Notes under the pieces: model-generated
What the model was told of the DNA's origin: nothing
Database searches by the model: none
What the model saw: only the letters and a program-made list of their open reading frames with translations
Shown: in pieces, positions 8,184 through 16,294 of the stretch
Numbering within the stretch: the first letter of the stretch is position 1
How the letters are laid out: each line of letters begins with the position of its first letter
Assembly (NCBI GenBank): GCA_964391595.1
Contig: CAYMMM010000001.1
Location: forward strand, 1-64,000
From: JADZGC01 sp964391595
GTDB taxonomy: Bacteria; Patescibacteriota; Saccharimonadia; CAILAD01; GCA-016700035
Length of the DNA stretch: 64,000 nucleotides
Direction of reading: 5' to 3'
Position numbers and translations under genes: made by a program

Positions 8184-8698
8184 TACTCGTATTCCTTAAA
8201 GACGAAGCGCTTATAGGTGAGATAATTCCATGTCAAGCTTGCTAGGGTTGCTACAGCTTTCACGCCATTGGTGACAATAAATTTGTCATCGACGAGCCTG
8301 GTGACACCGAGGACTTGTGCGAGATGGACGCCTACTCCCACGGGCCAGAGCCAAACATGTTCAAAGAAATATATGATACCGCTCTGAATGACGTACAGAC
8401 CAAACGCAGTCACTAGGAAGAACCGCGCAGCCTGTTCGAACTGTGAATCGTGGGTATGAGCTTTGAAGACAAAATTGCGATTGGCAAAGAAGCTAAAAAG
8501 CATAGCTATAGTTGTTGCTGGAATGTTTGCGGCGAGGTCGCTCAGTGCAAAAACTCTCGTGAGGAGGTTGAGGATGCCGAAATCAATCAGCGTATTGAGC
8601 ACACCGACGATACCAAATCGACCTACTCGAGCAGCTTCTTTGGCGGCTGTAGCTTTTGGTGTGGTAGGGTTTTTGGGTTTAGACTTCGTCTCTGGCAT
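8183..8698 (-). CDS. GtrA family membrane protein
   Basis: A 171-residue protein with a polar Lys/Thr-rich N-terminus and four hydrophobic helices, matching the GtrA pattern (RFGIVGVLNTLIDFGILN at the start of helix 1 and a basic C-terminus, YLTYKRFVF). GtrA proteins are thought to flip or hand over undecaprenyl-phosphate sugars. It is the first gene of the four-gene glycosylation operon and shares one base (TAATG) with the next gene. A TATACT -10 box lies about 20 bases before the start. Confidence 0.88.
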   Translation of the reverse strand: MPETKSKPKNPTTPKATAAKEAARVGRFGIVGVLNTLIDFGILNLLTRVFALSDLAANIPATTIAMLFSFFANRNFVFKAHTHDSQFEQAARFFLVTAFGLYVIQSGIIYFFEHVWLWPVGVGVHLAQVLGVTRLVDDKFIVTNGVKAVATLASLTWNYLTYKRFVFKEYE

Positions 8699-8760
8699 GT
8701 GTCAAATCTTTCGTGTCTAGTATAGCGTGGATCTAGTTCATGAGTAAACACGCTTGTGGT

Positions 8761-10128
8761 TTAATTGCTATGTTTCCGCTCCAGAGATCTGAATAGCATG
8801 AGCTCAGGACTGAAGAAGAGCTCTACGTCCCCAGTCGGTCCGTTACGGTGCTTAGCGATGATTATGTCGGCGATGTTTTTACGCTCGGTTTCTTTGTTCC
8901 ATCGATCCTCGCGCGAGATAAACATGACAACGTCCGCATCTTGCTCGATTGATCCTGATTCACGTAAGTCAGACAGTTGTGGAATCGGCGGATTGCGGGA
9001 TTCGACGGCGCGCGAAAGCTGCGATAGAGCGATGACTGGTACATCGAGTTCGCGGGCAAGACCCTTGATGGATCGAGATATCTCAGATACTTCATTCACG
9101 CGATTATCGCTACCACCACTTGACCGGCCACTCATCAACTGCAAGTAGTCGATAACTATCAGCCCAAGCCCGTGCTCTGCTTGAAGTCGGCGGGCCTTCG
9201 TACGCATCTCGAGTGAGTTAATCAGTGCACTATCATCGATATATATCGGTGCCTCTGCGAGCACCCCCATTGCACTGTTCAGTTTTTCAAAATCTTTGTC
9301 TTCCAGATTCCCTGTTCTCAGCTTCCAGGAGTCGATGCCTGATTCCATAGCAAGCAAGCGATCAATGAGTTGTTCTTTGCTCATTTCGAGACTGAAAATG
9401 CCAACAGGCACGCCCTCGCGGATCGCAACATTGGCCGCAACATTAAGCGCAAAACTCGTCTTTCCAACACTCGGGCGAGCCGCCAGAATAATAAGATCAG
9501 AGCGCTGCAGCCCGGCCAAGAGATTGTCCATGGCTGGGAAACCAGTTGGTACACCGCGCAATTGTTTTTTGTCTTTGTGTAGAGCGTCTAGGCGGTCGAA
9601 ACTATCCGCAAGGATTTGACTCGCGGAAATAAAGTTTTGCTTGAGGTGTTTCTGGCTAACCTGGAAGAGTGCTTGCTCGGACTCATCAAGGATATCCTCC
9701 AGTGGCTTTTCTTCATCGTGGGCGTAACCTGCAATTGTGTGGCCAGCGATATCGAGACGACGTAGGGTCGCCTTAGATGCCACGATCTTTGCGTATTCTG
9801 CTGCATGAGTGGCGCTCGGCACATTTGTGGCGAGTTCTGTCAAAAAAGTCATGCCTCCGATAAGCTTCAACTTCTTGGCATTCTGTAGAGTGTCACTGAG
9901 TGTGATGAGGTCGATTGGCTTACGTTTTTCGTAAAGACTAAGTATCGCAGCGTACACAATTCCGTGACGATTGTCATAGAAATCTTCTTCGTGTACGATG
10001 TCGGCCACCCTGATGAGGGCGTCGGCGTCGATGAGTAGTGAGCCGAGTAACGATCGCTCGGCTTCAACATTATGCGGTGGAGTCAAGGACTTATCCACAG
10101 CATTTGATGTCGGCGTATCAGCCATCAC
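8761..10128 (-). CDS. dnaB: Replicative DNA helicase DnaB
   Basis: DnaB is the hexameric helicase of the replication fork. The 455-residue protein has the N-terminal helical domain (about 20-120), a linker and a RecA-like ATPase domain with Walker A ARPSVGKTS (217-225), Walker B IVIDYLQLM (near 325) and the C-terminal arginine and QADVV region typical of DnaB. No intein is present. Its start overlaps the dnaX stop by 4 bases, so helicase and clamp-loader genes are coupled. Confidence 0.97.
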   Translation of the reverse strand: MMADTPTSNAVDKSLTPPHNVEAERSLLGSLLIDADALIRVADIVHEEDFYDNRHGIVYAAILSLYEKRKPIDLITLSDTLQNAKKLKLIGGMTFLTELATNVPSATHAAEYAKIVASKATLRRLDIAGHTIAGYAHDEEKPLEDILDESEQALFQVSQKHLKQNFISASQILADSFDRLDALHKDKKQLRGVPTGFPAMDNLLAGLQRSDLIILAARPSVGKTSFALNVAANVAIREGVPVGIFSLEMSKEQLIDRLLAMESGIDSWKLRTGNLEDKDFEKLNSAMGVLAEAPIYIDDSALINSLEMRTKARRLQAEHGLGLIVIDYLQLMSGRSSGGSDNRVNEVSEISRSIKGLARELDVPVIALSQLSRAVESRNPPIPQLSDLRESGSIEQDADVVMFISREDRWNKETERKNIADIIIAKHRNGPTGDVELFFSPELMLFRSLERKHSN

Positions 10129-11573
10129 TCAACTACCTCGCCACCAAGTATTTCCAGGGCACTAGCCACAAGCTCTTGATCGTTATCTTGCTTCGGAGTG
10201 TTCGACTGAGACTCACCAGTGTGTTCAACCTTCAGTTCGATAGTCCTGCCAGATACCTTTGTAAATATTGCTTCGATGAGCTGGCGATTGTGCGCTTCTT
10301 CGATGCGTTCTTTGTGAAAACGGAAGCGACAGCGAATGAACAGTACACCGTCTTTGAGCTGCGGCTCACCTGAGCGTAGTACGGCATACAGCGAGTTGTT
10401 TTTTGTTTTGATGAGTGACAGTGCTTTCGTAGTGATAACTGAGTCATTCAGGCCTGTTGTCGGTATCGAAGATGCGGTGTCAGTGTTGCTTTCAACACTG
10501 GCTGGCTTTGGGGCTCTTCTTGCCTCCTTGGATGGATTCTGACCATGGGCTGGCGGTCTACTATATGGAGTGTTCGTTTGGGGTACTTGTGTTATTGCCT
10601 CTGCGCTCGTGAGCTCCCAGACTGCAAGCTCGAGTGGCAAGCTAGGGATATTTGCACTACGTTGCTCCGTGGCTGCTCGGGACAAAACACGCAATACCTG
10701 GTAGTAGCGATCTGCTTCAGTCTTGCTTGCAGCGAGGAATGCTTGCCGGACGTGACTCACGAGGTACTCAGTGAGGATCGAAGGATCTGCACCAGCAGAG
10801 AGTACGTCGGCAAGGTGTGATAATGCTAGTTTAGTATCCTTCTCGAGAATAGCATCTACCATGGCTAGAATGCGCGCTACATCGCCGATCCCGGAAGCTT
10901 GCGCTACTACCGCACTCGTAATCGCGTCACCACGGCTTGCGAGTTGATCGAGGAGACTGAGCGCATCACGAAATCCTCCCTGAGCTTGCGTGGCGATAAG
11001 TTGTATCGCCTCTGGTTCTATACTGATCTGTTCTTTCTTCGCGACCACTGTAAGCGCCTCGGTTAGGTCTGTAGTAGATATTAGCCTGAAATCATGTCGC
11101 TGCGTGCGTGAGATAATAGTGTCGGGTAGCTTGTGCACCTCAGTTGTTGCTAGCACAAAGATGACGTGGGCTGGCGGCTCCTCGAGCGTCTTCAAGAGTG
11201 CATTAAACGCCTCGCGTGTGAGCATGTGAACCTCGTCAATAATAAATACTTTGTATGGAAGGGTGCTTGGCGCGGTAGCTAGTTTGTCTCGGAGAGCACG
11301 AATCTCGTCAATACCACGATTTGATGCGGCATCAATCTCGATAATGTCGAGCTCGCGTACGATATCGGCCTCAGCAGGAAGGTTGTTTACTCGTCTCGCT
11401 ATGATGCGCGCCACACTCGTCTTGCCGGTGCCTCTTGGACCAGTCAAAAGATACGCATGACTAATTGCGCCTTTTTGAAACGCTTTGTCGAGTGTGTCGG
11501 TCACATGCTTTTGTCCGACAACATCTTGCAGATCTAGTGGTCGATATGACCGATATAGAGCGAGCTGAACCAC
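10125..11573 (-). CDS. dnaX: DNA polymerase III gamma/tau subunit, zinc module missing
   Basis: This is the clamp-loader ATPase. From the GTG at 11573 the protein is 482 residues, with Walker A GPRGTGKTS (45-53), Walker B IIDEVHML and the NALLKTLEEPP signature. The start was chosen because the frame upstream (to 11585) only translates the Shine-Dalgarno AGGAGGGG. Between IIARRVNN and DIIEIDAASN only about ten residues remain, where most DnaX proteins carry a four-cysteine zinc module of roughly 25 residues; no Cys is present there. The sensor segment reads SRTQRHDF instead of the usual SRCQRF. The C-terminal half is divergent. It is translationally coupled to dnaB. Confidence 0.95.
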   Translation of the reverse strand: MVQLALYRSYRPLDLQDVVGQKHVTDTLDKAFQKGAISHAYLLTGPRGTGKTSVARIIARRVNNLPAEADIVRELDIIEIDAASNRGIDEIRALRDKLATAPSTLPYKVFIIDEVHMLTREAFNALLKTLEEPPAHVIFVLATTEVHKLPDTIISRTQRHDFRLISTTDLTEALTVVAKKEQISIEPEAIQLIATQAQGGFRDALSLLDQLASRGDAITSAVVAQASGIGDVARILAMVDAILEKDTKLALSHLADVLSAGADPSILTEYLVSHVRQAFLAASKTEADRYYQVLRVLSRAATEQRSANIPSLPLELAVWELTSAEAITQVPQTNTPYSRPPAHGQNPSKEARRAPKPASVESNTDTASSIPTTGLNDSVITTKALSLIKTKNNSLYAVLRSGEPQLKDGVLFIRCRFRFHKERIEEAHNRQLIEAIFTKVSGRTIELKVEHTGESQSNTPKQDNDQELVASALEILGGEVVE

Positions 11574-11658
11574 TCCCCTCCTCACTAATATTACTCAGAC
11601 TATTATAACGCAGAATGAGTTCGCAGGAGGAGTTCGAAGTGGCCTTATGGGATTAAAG

Positions 11659-11856
11659 TTAGCGTTTTTTGCGCTTGATTTCGACTTTGTCTACCAAGAA
11701 GTTCACGAGCCAGAGGGCGGCGATAAACTCGATGCAGATAAGCGGAACACCAATCGGACCATTGAGGGTATCAAGCAGCTGTTGGTTCGTTTGTAGCATT
11801 GCGACGCTAATCAAGCCGAGCAATATCCCTCTGAGGATAAGATCATAATTTTTCAT
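11659..11856 (-). CDS. Small two-helix membrane protein (65 aa)
   Basis: Not recognised. It has two hydrophobic segments (about residues 7-23 and 37-55), a short polar loop containing NQQLLDTLNGP and a strongly basic end (KVEIKRKKR) that would sit in the cytoplasm by the positive-inside rule. It stands between dnaX and a coiled-coil protein gene, on the same strand. Confidence 0.55.
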   Translation of the reverse strand: MKNYDLILRGILLGLISVAMLQTNQQLLDTLNGPIGVPLICIEFIAALWLVNFLVDKVEIKRKKR

Positions 11857-11923
11857 GCGGCACTCATATTAATAGTGCTTATGATTATAGGCTTGCATCT
11901 GGAGATCAGGCAAGTTGCTATGT

Positions 11924-12466
11924 TTAGCCGATAACGGCTTCGATAGCAGCCCAAGAAGCCACACGATCGGCTGGAATGACGACAGTCACTTCGTCTCCGG
12001 GCTGCGCTTTGAAGTACGTGACGCTCGCGAAGAGTACGTGGTACAGCTTTCCGCCTGCCTCAACCATATATGTGCCGTCTTGGAGGGTAATCTTACCAAT
12101 GAGTTTTTTGCGTTCGATTGGGCCGATTTGCTTGTAGATGAAACTGCCATCATCGGAGATGGTGAGCTTGAGAATGTCGCCTTCAACGAGCTTTGACTTG
12201 GAGGCATAGTTCGCTGGCACAGGATAGGTCTTATCGCCAGGTCCCATCATGTTTTGACCGTCGAATACGCCCTCAATGACCTTGCCGGCATTTGCATCAC
12301 TATTTTGATAGGCTGTCTGGCGTGCCGATGGCTTGGCTGGGCTCGATTCCTCGGGCTTGACACCCATACCGGCGAGTTGCTCGTGGAGCTGTTTGAGCTG
12401 CTCCTCAGCTGCCTTGAGCTGAGCAGCGAGCTCGGTTACTTTTTCGTCTTGTGGGTTGTTTGCCAT
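11924..12466 (-). CDS. Hypothetical protein with N-terminal coiled coil and C-terminal beta domain
   Basis: No family was recognised. Residues 7-36 form a strong predicted coiled coil (KVTELAAQLKAAEEQLKQLH). A Pro/Ser/Gln-rich linker follows (about 37-60), then a compact, probably beta-rich domain (about 62-180) with repeated short strands and glycines. There is no signal peptide or membrane helix, so it should be cytoplasmic. It has its own promoter (12560-12589) directly beyond the rplL terminator, which suggests steady expression independent of the ribosomal genes. Confidence 0.65.
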   Translation of the reverse strand: MANNPQDEKVTELAAQLKAAEEQLKQLHEQLAGMGVKPEESSPAKPSARQTAYQNSDANAGKVIEGVFDGQNMMGPGDKTYPVPANYASKSKLVEGDILKLTISDDGSFIYKQIGPIERKKLIGKITLQDGTYMVEAGGKLYHVLFASVTYFKAQPGDEVTVVIPADRVASWAAIEAVIG

Positions 12467-12559
12467 ATAGTACTCACTTTCTGTTTCGGATTATCTGCGC
12501 AAGATACCACCCTCATGTATCCACAAACTCATGCAACCTCTCGAGTCGCATTTACCTGG

Positions 12560-12589
12560 AGTATAGCACTCGTACCAGAAATAATGCAA
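12560..12589 (-). promoter_or_regulatory. Promoter of the coiled-coil protein gene
   Basis: Read on the minus strand, TTGCAT (12584-12589) and TATACT (12560-12565) are 18 bases apart. The predicted leader is about 85 bases. The site starts two bases beyond the rplL terminator. Confidence 0.6.
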
Positions 12590-12591
12590 AC

Positions 12592-12626
12592 AAAAACACC
12601 CGCATACAATACACGCGAGTGTTTTT
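12592..12626 (-). terminator. Terminator of rplJ-rplL
   Basis: On the minus strand, AAAACACTCGC pairs with GCGGGTGTTTT (one G-T wobble) around an 11-base loop, followed by further T. It lies 20 bases past the rplL stop. Confidence 0.85.
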
Positions 12627-12645
12627 GTTTAAAAATCCGAGGATT

Positions 12646-13083
12646 TTACTGGAGTTCGATTGTAGCGCCAGCAGCTTCGAGCTTTGTCTTAGCTTCTTCG
12701 GCTTCTTCTTTGGTTGCGCCTTCTTTGACCATCTTTGGAGCTTCGTCCACAACAGCCTTAGATTCTGCGAGACCAAGACCAGTGATTTCACGAACAGCCT
12801 TGATGACGTCGATCTTCTTGTCGCCTGCAGCAGCGAGGAAGATGTTGAATGAAGTCTTCTCTTCTGCAGCTTCGCCAGCTTCGGCTGGAGCAGCAACGCC
12901 CGCAACTGCTACAGGGGCTGCTGCTGATACGCCGTAGTGATCTTCGAGAGTCTTCACGAACTCTGAGAGATCGAGAACGCTCATTTTGTCGAGTTCAGCA
13001 ACGAGCTTTTCGAACTTTGCTGGAACTTCTTTTTGCTCTTCTTTTACTTCTTCTGCTACTGGAGCAGTTGTTTCTTCTGCCAT
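12646..13083 (-). CDS. rplL: Ribosomal protein bL12 (L7/L12)
   Basis: The stalk protein that recruits translation GTPases. ATG at 13083 follows AAGGAG and was chosen over an open upstream frame that merely runs back into rplJ. The 145-residue product has an acidic, Val/Glu-rich start, the N-terminal dimerisation domain (about 24-55), an Ala/Pro hinge and the conserved C-terminal domain (KTSFNIFLAAAGDKK and GLGLAESKAVVD). The N-terminus is about 20 residues longer than usual and is rich in Glu. Confidence 0.97.
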   Translation of the reverse strand: MAEETTAPVAEEVKEEQKEVPAKFEKLVAELDKMSVLDLSEFVKTLEDHYGVSAAAPVAVAGVAAPAEAGEAAEEKTSFNIFLAAAGDKKIDVIKAVREITGLGLAESKAVVDEAPKMVKEGATKEEAEEAKTKLEAAGATIELQ

Positions 13084-13108
13084 AATATTCTCCTTATTTG
13101 CAACTGCT

Positions 13109-13642
13109 TTACGCAGTAGCTTCTTTCTTATCTTTAATTGCTTGTAAGGCGTAGACCAATCCTGAGACGTTGCCATTGAGGGCGCGGACGAGGCCTGACA
13201 TTGGAGCGGCGATAGTGCCAACCACCTGGGCCAGGAGCTGTTCGCGACTTGGCAACTTAGCGAGCGCGATGACTTCTTCTTTCGTGAGGATGTCACCAGT
13301 TTCGCTAATTGCGCCAACTACTTCTACTGCATCATTGTCTTTTGTGAAGTCAACGATGAGTTTAGCGGCTTCAACCTCATCGGCGCCAAAAGCTACAGCC
13401 ATTGGGCCTACAAAAGCTGACATGTCGGTGATTTCCTTATTACTCGCTTCGGCAGCTCGTTTGAGGAGCGTGTTCTTAGCGACCGTGAAGGTAATCCCCT
13501 TCTCGCGTCCAGCGTTACGCAAAGCGTTGATCGCTGGGACATCGAGTCCGCGGTAGTCGGTCAGGACGGCAAGCTTAGAAGCATTGAGGCGCTCGACCAG
13601 TTTTTCGAGGTCTTGCGTCTTTTGTTCACGGGTTTTTGCCAT
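13109..13642 (-). CDS. rplJ: Ribosomal protein uL10
   Basis: uL10 forms the base of the ribosomal stalk and binds bL12 dimers through its C-terminal helix. The 177-residue length is normal. Visible family features include LTDYRGLDVPAINALR and FTVAKNTLLKRA near the N-terminus and the Ala/Leu-rich C-terminal helix for bL12. rplL follows after 25 bases. Upstream are an L10 leader, an attenuator and a consensus promoter, so expression is probably under feedback control by its own product. Confidence 0.97.
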   Translation of the reverse strand: MAKTREQKTQDLEKLVERLNASKLAVLTDYRGLDVPAINALRNAGREKGITFTVAKNTLLKRAAEASNKEITDMSAFVGPMAVAFGADEVEAAKLIVDFTKDNDAVEVVGAISETGDILTKEEVIALAKLPSREQLLAQVVGTIAAPMSGLVRALNGNVSGLVYALQAIKDKKEATA

Positions 13643-13663
13643 CGTGAATTCCTTTATTTAATG

Positions 13664-13691
13664 AAAAAATCTTCGGTGCGAGCACTGAAGA
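13664..13691 (-). terminator. Attenuator-like hairpin in the rplJ leader
   Basis: Between the L10 leader and the rplJ start, on the minus strand, TCTTCAGTGC pairs with GCACCGAAGA (one mismatch, 2-base loop), followed by six T. In this position it can act as the terminator half of an attenuation switch; it is only about 20 bases from the rplJ ATG. Confidence 0.7.
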
Positions 13692-13785
13692 CACGAGAGA
13701 CTGATCTTATGAAAAGATGTTGTCTTGGCCTCGGTAGCAGATTAAGGCAGGTTGAAGTGCCAGCTACTGTCTTCGGTTCGTACGA
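13692..13785 (-). promoter_or_regulatory. Ribosomal protein L10 leader
   Basis: The untranslated leader of rplJ contains both conserved parts of the L10 leader family: ACCGAAGACAGTAG near the 5' end and CTGCTACCGAGG further on (on the plus strand about 13728-13778). The two can fold so that CAGTAG pairs with CTGCTA, framing an internal loop. This element binds uL10 (with bL12) and represses its own operon. The match was made by eye. Confidence 0.75.
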
Positions 13786-13790
13786 GAGAT

Positions 13791-13819
13791 ATAGTAACAG
13801 ATATGAGGGTATGGGTCAA
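13791..13819 (-). promoter_or_regulatory. Promoter of rplJ-rplL
   Basis: On the minus strand TTGACC (13814-13819) and TACTAT (13791-13796) are 17 bases apart. Transcription should start near 13784, exactly in front of the L10 leader. Confidence 0.8.
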
Positions 13820-13826
13820 TAGAAAT

Positions 13827-13848
13827 GGCCCCCTCTCGCGAGGGGGCC
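13827..13848 (-). terminator. Terminator after thyX
   Basis: A 9-bp stem (GGCCCCCTC with GAGGGGGCC) closes a 4-base loop and is followed on the minus strand by ATTTCT. It separates thyX from the rplJ promoter. Confidence 0.7.
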
Positions 13849-13867
13849 AACAGATTCAAAGGAAAAC

Positions 13868-15529
13868 TCAGTCTTCGGTGAGTGCAGCCTGACGCCGCGC
13901 CTCAAGTCGCTGCTCAGCTGCGATACGGCCGAGATCATATCGTTCATAGTCGGCGTAGCGCATCATCTCTGCAATTGCAGTGTGCCCGGCCACATTCTCG
14001 ACTGCTTCGTGTATCGACTGACAGACCCGTCGGTAGTCGTCGTGGCCGGCGGGCTGAGTACGCAGCTCCACCATGTGTGTTAGCGCCCGGGCGTTGATCT
14101 GGATCGCGTAACGCATACGGTATGCGAAACCGAGTGCGTATTGAGGCTGAGCGTCAGCGGGAAAGACTCCACGCAGCTCGTCGAACAGCGCCGCCTGGGC
14201 TTCGAGTGCAGCGTCGTAGTGACCGCGCAGTCCCGATAGCTCAATCAGCGGTGGCACGATGTAGCCATGCACCGGCGTCAGCGTCTGCCAGGTCATGGTC
14301 AGCATGCGGTGCCGCTGAAGGTCGCGGAAGGCGCCGTAGTCGCTGAGGATCTCGAAGCGGTAACCAACCATCTCAAGCTGTCGCCCTGGCTTGTGACGCC
14401 GGTTGTGTGATCGATCACCGAAGTACGCTTCGAGTATCGACAACTTCTCATGATGGCTCATCAATTCCACGCGCCTACGCAGCTGTACCTCTGAGAAGTG
14501 CGTCTGCTCTGCCAGGATCGCGGCAACGAGCTTCACCTCATAATCGGGATCGAAGTCGAGTAGCTGTACCTCTGACGAGGTGGGCTCGAGCGTCAAGTCA
14601 GCCAGGAGTGCATCGGCTCGTTCGTTCACCGCTTCTCGATTTTGCTCGAGATAAGCACTCCAAGCGTTCCCGCGGTCTGGAAGATCGACGCGCTGCAAGA
14701 AGGATGGAATGACCTTGCGCAATTCCTTCAGCATCATGCCCGCGTATGCACGAGCTTCGGGCAGTGGATGAGCTCGCATGCGCAGCAACAGATGCTCGTA
14801 CGACTGGCCCGAGCCGTAGATGCCCAAGTTCGAGATCGTCGCCGCAGGCAACAGTCCTCGAACATTGTCGAGCACTTTCGAACGTACCGACGCTTGCCAG
14901 GCAGGAATCGACTGCCCATCAGCACGTGGATACAACTCCTCGGCCAGCGGCATGAGTTGCTCGAGCAGCCAGCTGTACTGCTGGAAGGTGATGTCCATGA
15001 CATCCACATAGCGACCTGCCAACGGTGAGGCCATGATCTCGGGGTCGCGATAGTAGCGGTAGCGACCGTTCACGGTGCCGTCGTACCTGATGTAACGCGT
15101 CGATTGCTCGAGGTAGCCCATCAGGCGACCCCACTCGAGGATCTTGGTCAGCAGATTGCTGGCCTGCTCGCAGGCGAGGTGAGCCCCGCCCAGCTGCGCG
15201 ACTGAATCGTCGCCGTAGTCGCTGAACACCTTGTCGAACAGCTGTGTTCCGCGTTGAAGACCTGCGCCAGCGCCAGGTGCCACGTCCTCGGCTTCCTCGA
15301 GCTTCTCGTAGAACTCGGTGAGAAAAAGCCGACGCAGGCTCAACTCGGTGCGTGAGTAGCGCGCGAACAGTGCGGCGCGCACCACTTCGTCAAGTCCGCG
15401 CACTGCGAAGACCGGCAGATGCGTGTTGGTGAAGTAGCGCTCGAGGATTGCACACTCTGCTTCGGTGAACTCCTCGGCCGTGTAGCCGATGATGTCGGTT
15501 GGGGACATCTTGTTCTCTCTTTCTGTCAT
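13868..15529 (-). CDS. thyX: Tandem-domain flavin-dependent thymidylate synthase (ThyX-like)
   Basis: ThyX methylates dUMP to dTMP using methylene-tetrahydrofolate, FAD and NADPH. Ordinary ThyX has 200-300 residues; this protein has about 553 and looks like two ThyX domains in one chain. The first half has DYGDDSVAQLGGAH and the LEQSTRYIRYD block that matches the SxR end of the ThyX motif, but the RHR part reads WGR. The second half keeps RHR (LQRHRMLTMTW) but has lost the SxR end. The two halves may therefore build shared active sites. Starts at 15529 and 15508 are both possible; neither has a strong ribosome binding site. It follows dcd and tmk, with a terminator between tmk and thyX. Composition is richer in G+C than the flanking ribosomal genes. 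Confidence 0.85.
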   Translation of the reverse strand: MTERENKMSPTDIIGYTAEEFTEAECAILERYFTNTHLPVFAVRGLDEVVRAALFARYSRTELSLRRLFLTEFYEKLEEAEDVAPGAGAGLQRGTQLFDKVFSDYGDDSVAQLGGAHLACEQASNLLTKILEWGRLMGYLEQSTRYIRYDGTVNGRYRYYRDPEIMASPLAGRYVDVMDITFQQYSWLLEQLMPLAEELYPRADGQSIPAWQASVRSKVLDNVRGLLPAATISNLGIYGSGQSYEHLLLRMRAHPLPEARAYAGMMLKELRKVIPSFLQRVDLPDRGNAWSAYLEQNREAVNERADALLADLTLEPTSSEVQLLDFDPDYEVKLVAAILAEQTHFSEVQLRRRVELMSHHEKLSILEAYFGDRSHNRRHKPGRQLEMVGYRFEILSDYGAFRDLQRHRMLTMTWQTLTPVHGYIVPPLIELSGLRGHYDAALEAQAALFDELRGVFPADAQPQYALGFAYRMRYAIQINARALTHMVELRTQPAGHDDYRRVCQSIHEAVENVAGHTAIAEMMRYADYERYDLGRIAAEQRLEARRQAALTED

Positions 15530-15604
15530 GGTACTCTTGTCGAACAAGTCGTATCAATAATATCTGAAAACGTACAAAATACGAAATCATAAGGACTTTG
15601 TGAG

Positions 15605-15636
15605 AAAAAATACAGCCCCGGGATTGCTCCCGGGGC
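15605..15636 (-). terminator. Terminator after tmk
   Basis: GCCCCGGGA and TCCCGGGGC form a 9-bp stem with a 4-base loop; the minus strand continues TGTATTTTTT. It separates tmk from thyX, so thyX may need its own promoter. Confidence 0.85.
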
Positions 15637-15646
15637 AAGGCAGCAT

Positions 15647-16294
15647 TTAACTAGTAAGGACATTCTCCTCTAGTAACGTTTTGATCGCTAGCGACACGCG
15701 CTCGATGGACTGAAGCCCGTAGATCTCGTGAGTGGTATAGCCCATTTCACGCATGATTCTACAGGCATCCATATACCCGTTTGCGATCATACGTAAATAC
15801 TGCTCACCTTGTGACTCGAAGAAATCACGTGCTTCGCCGCGTCCATCAACACGTCTTTCTGATTCGTCGTACGGCAGCGTGATGACAATGAAGAGATCCG
15901 GTCTACAGATCGGGTCGACGTACTTCTCGTGGAGGAGTCTGATCTCGTCTAGGTCGGTACCCCCGACGATGCCTTGATACACGAAGGTAGAAGCTTCGCT
16001 CCGATCGGCGATCACCCATTCGCCAGCTTCGAGGGCTGGAAGAACAACGCGTCGTCGCATACCCATTCGAGCGGCTACAAACGTCAGAAGCTCTTCGTCT
16101 GCTTCATGGTGAAGGTCGGGGTCCTTCAATACGAGCCTGAGCGCTTCACCGAAGGGGTCGCCCCCGGGCTCGCGCACTACGCGACATCTCTGCCCCATGC
16201 CAGCGAGCCAATTGGCAATGATCTCGCATTGCGTGCCTTTGCCTGCCCCTTCGGTTCCTTCGATGACGATGTACTTTCCTCTTTCAGTCATCAA
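15647..16294 (-). CDS. tmk: Thymidylate kinase
   Basis: This kinase phosphorylates dTMP to dTDP. The 215-residue protein has the P-loop GTEGAGKGTQ (about 13-22), the REPGGDPFGEALR block that binds dTMP and the DRS-x(6)-YQG motif (IADRSEASTFVYQG); most family members have DRY or DRF in the last motif. A lid region with Arg (RRVDGRGEARDFF) is visible. It overlaps dcd by 4 bases and precedes thyX, so deamination, methylation and phosphorylation steps lie next to each other. Composition is G+C-rich like its two partners. Confidence 0.92.
   Translation of the reverse strand: MMTERGKYIVIEGTEGAGKGTQCEIIANWLAGMGQRCRVVREPGGDPFGEALRLVLKDPDLHHEADEELLTFVAARMGMRRRVVLPALEAGEWVIADRSEASTFVYQGIVGGTDLDEIRLLHEKYVDPICRPDLFIVITLPYDESERRVDGRGEARDFFESQGEQYLRMIANGYMDACRIMREMGYTTHEIYGLQSIERVSLAIKTLLEENVLTS

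Noticed and set aside
12646..13317. A longer rplL frame beginning at 13317
   Set aside because: The extra part is an off-frame reading of rplJ; the AAGGAG-preceded ATG at 13083 begins the standard protein.
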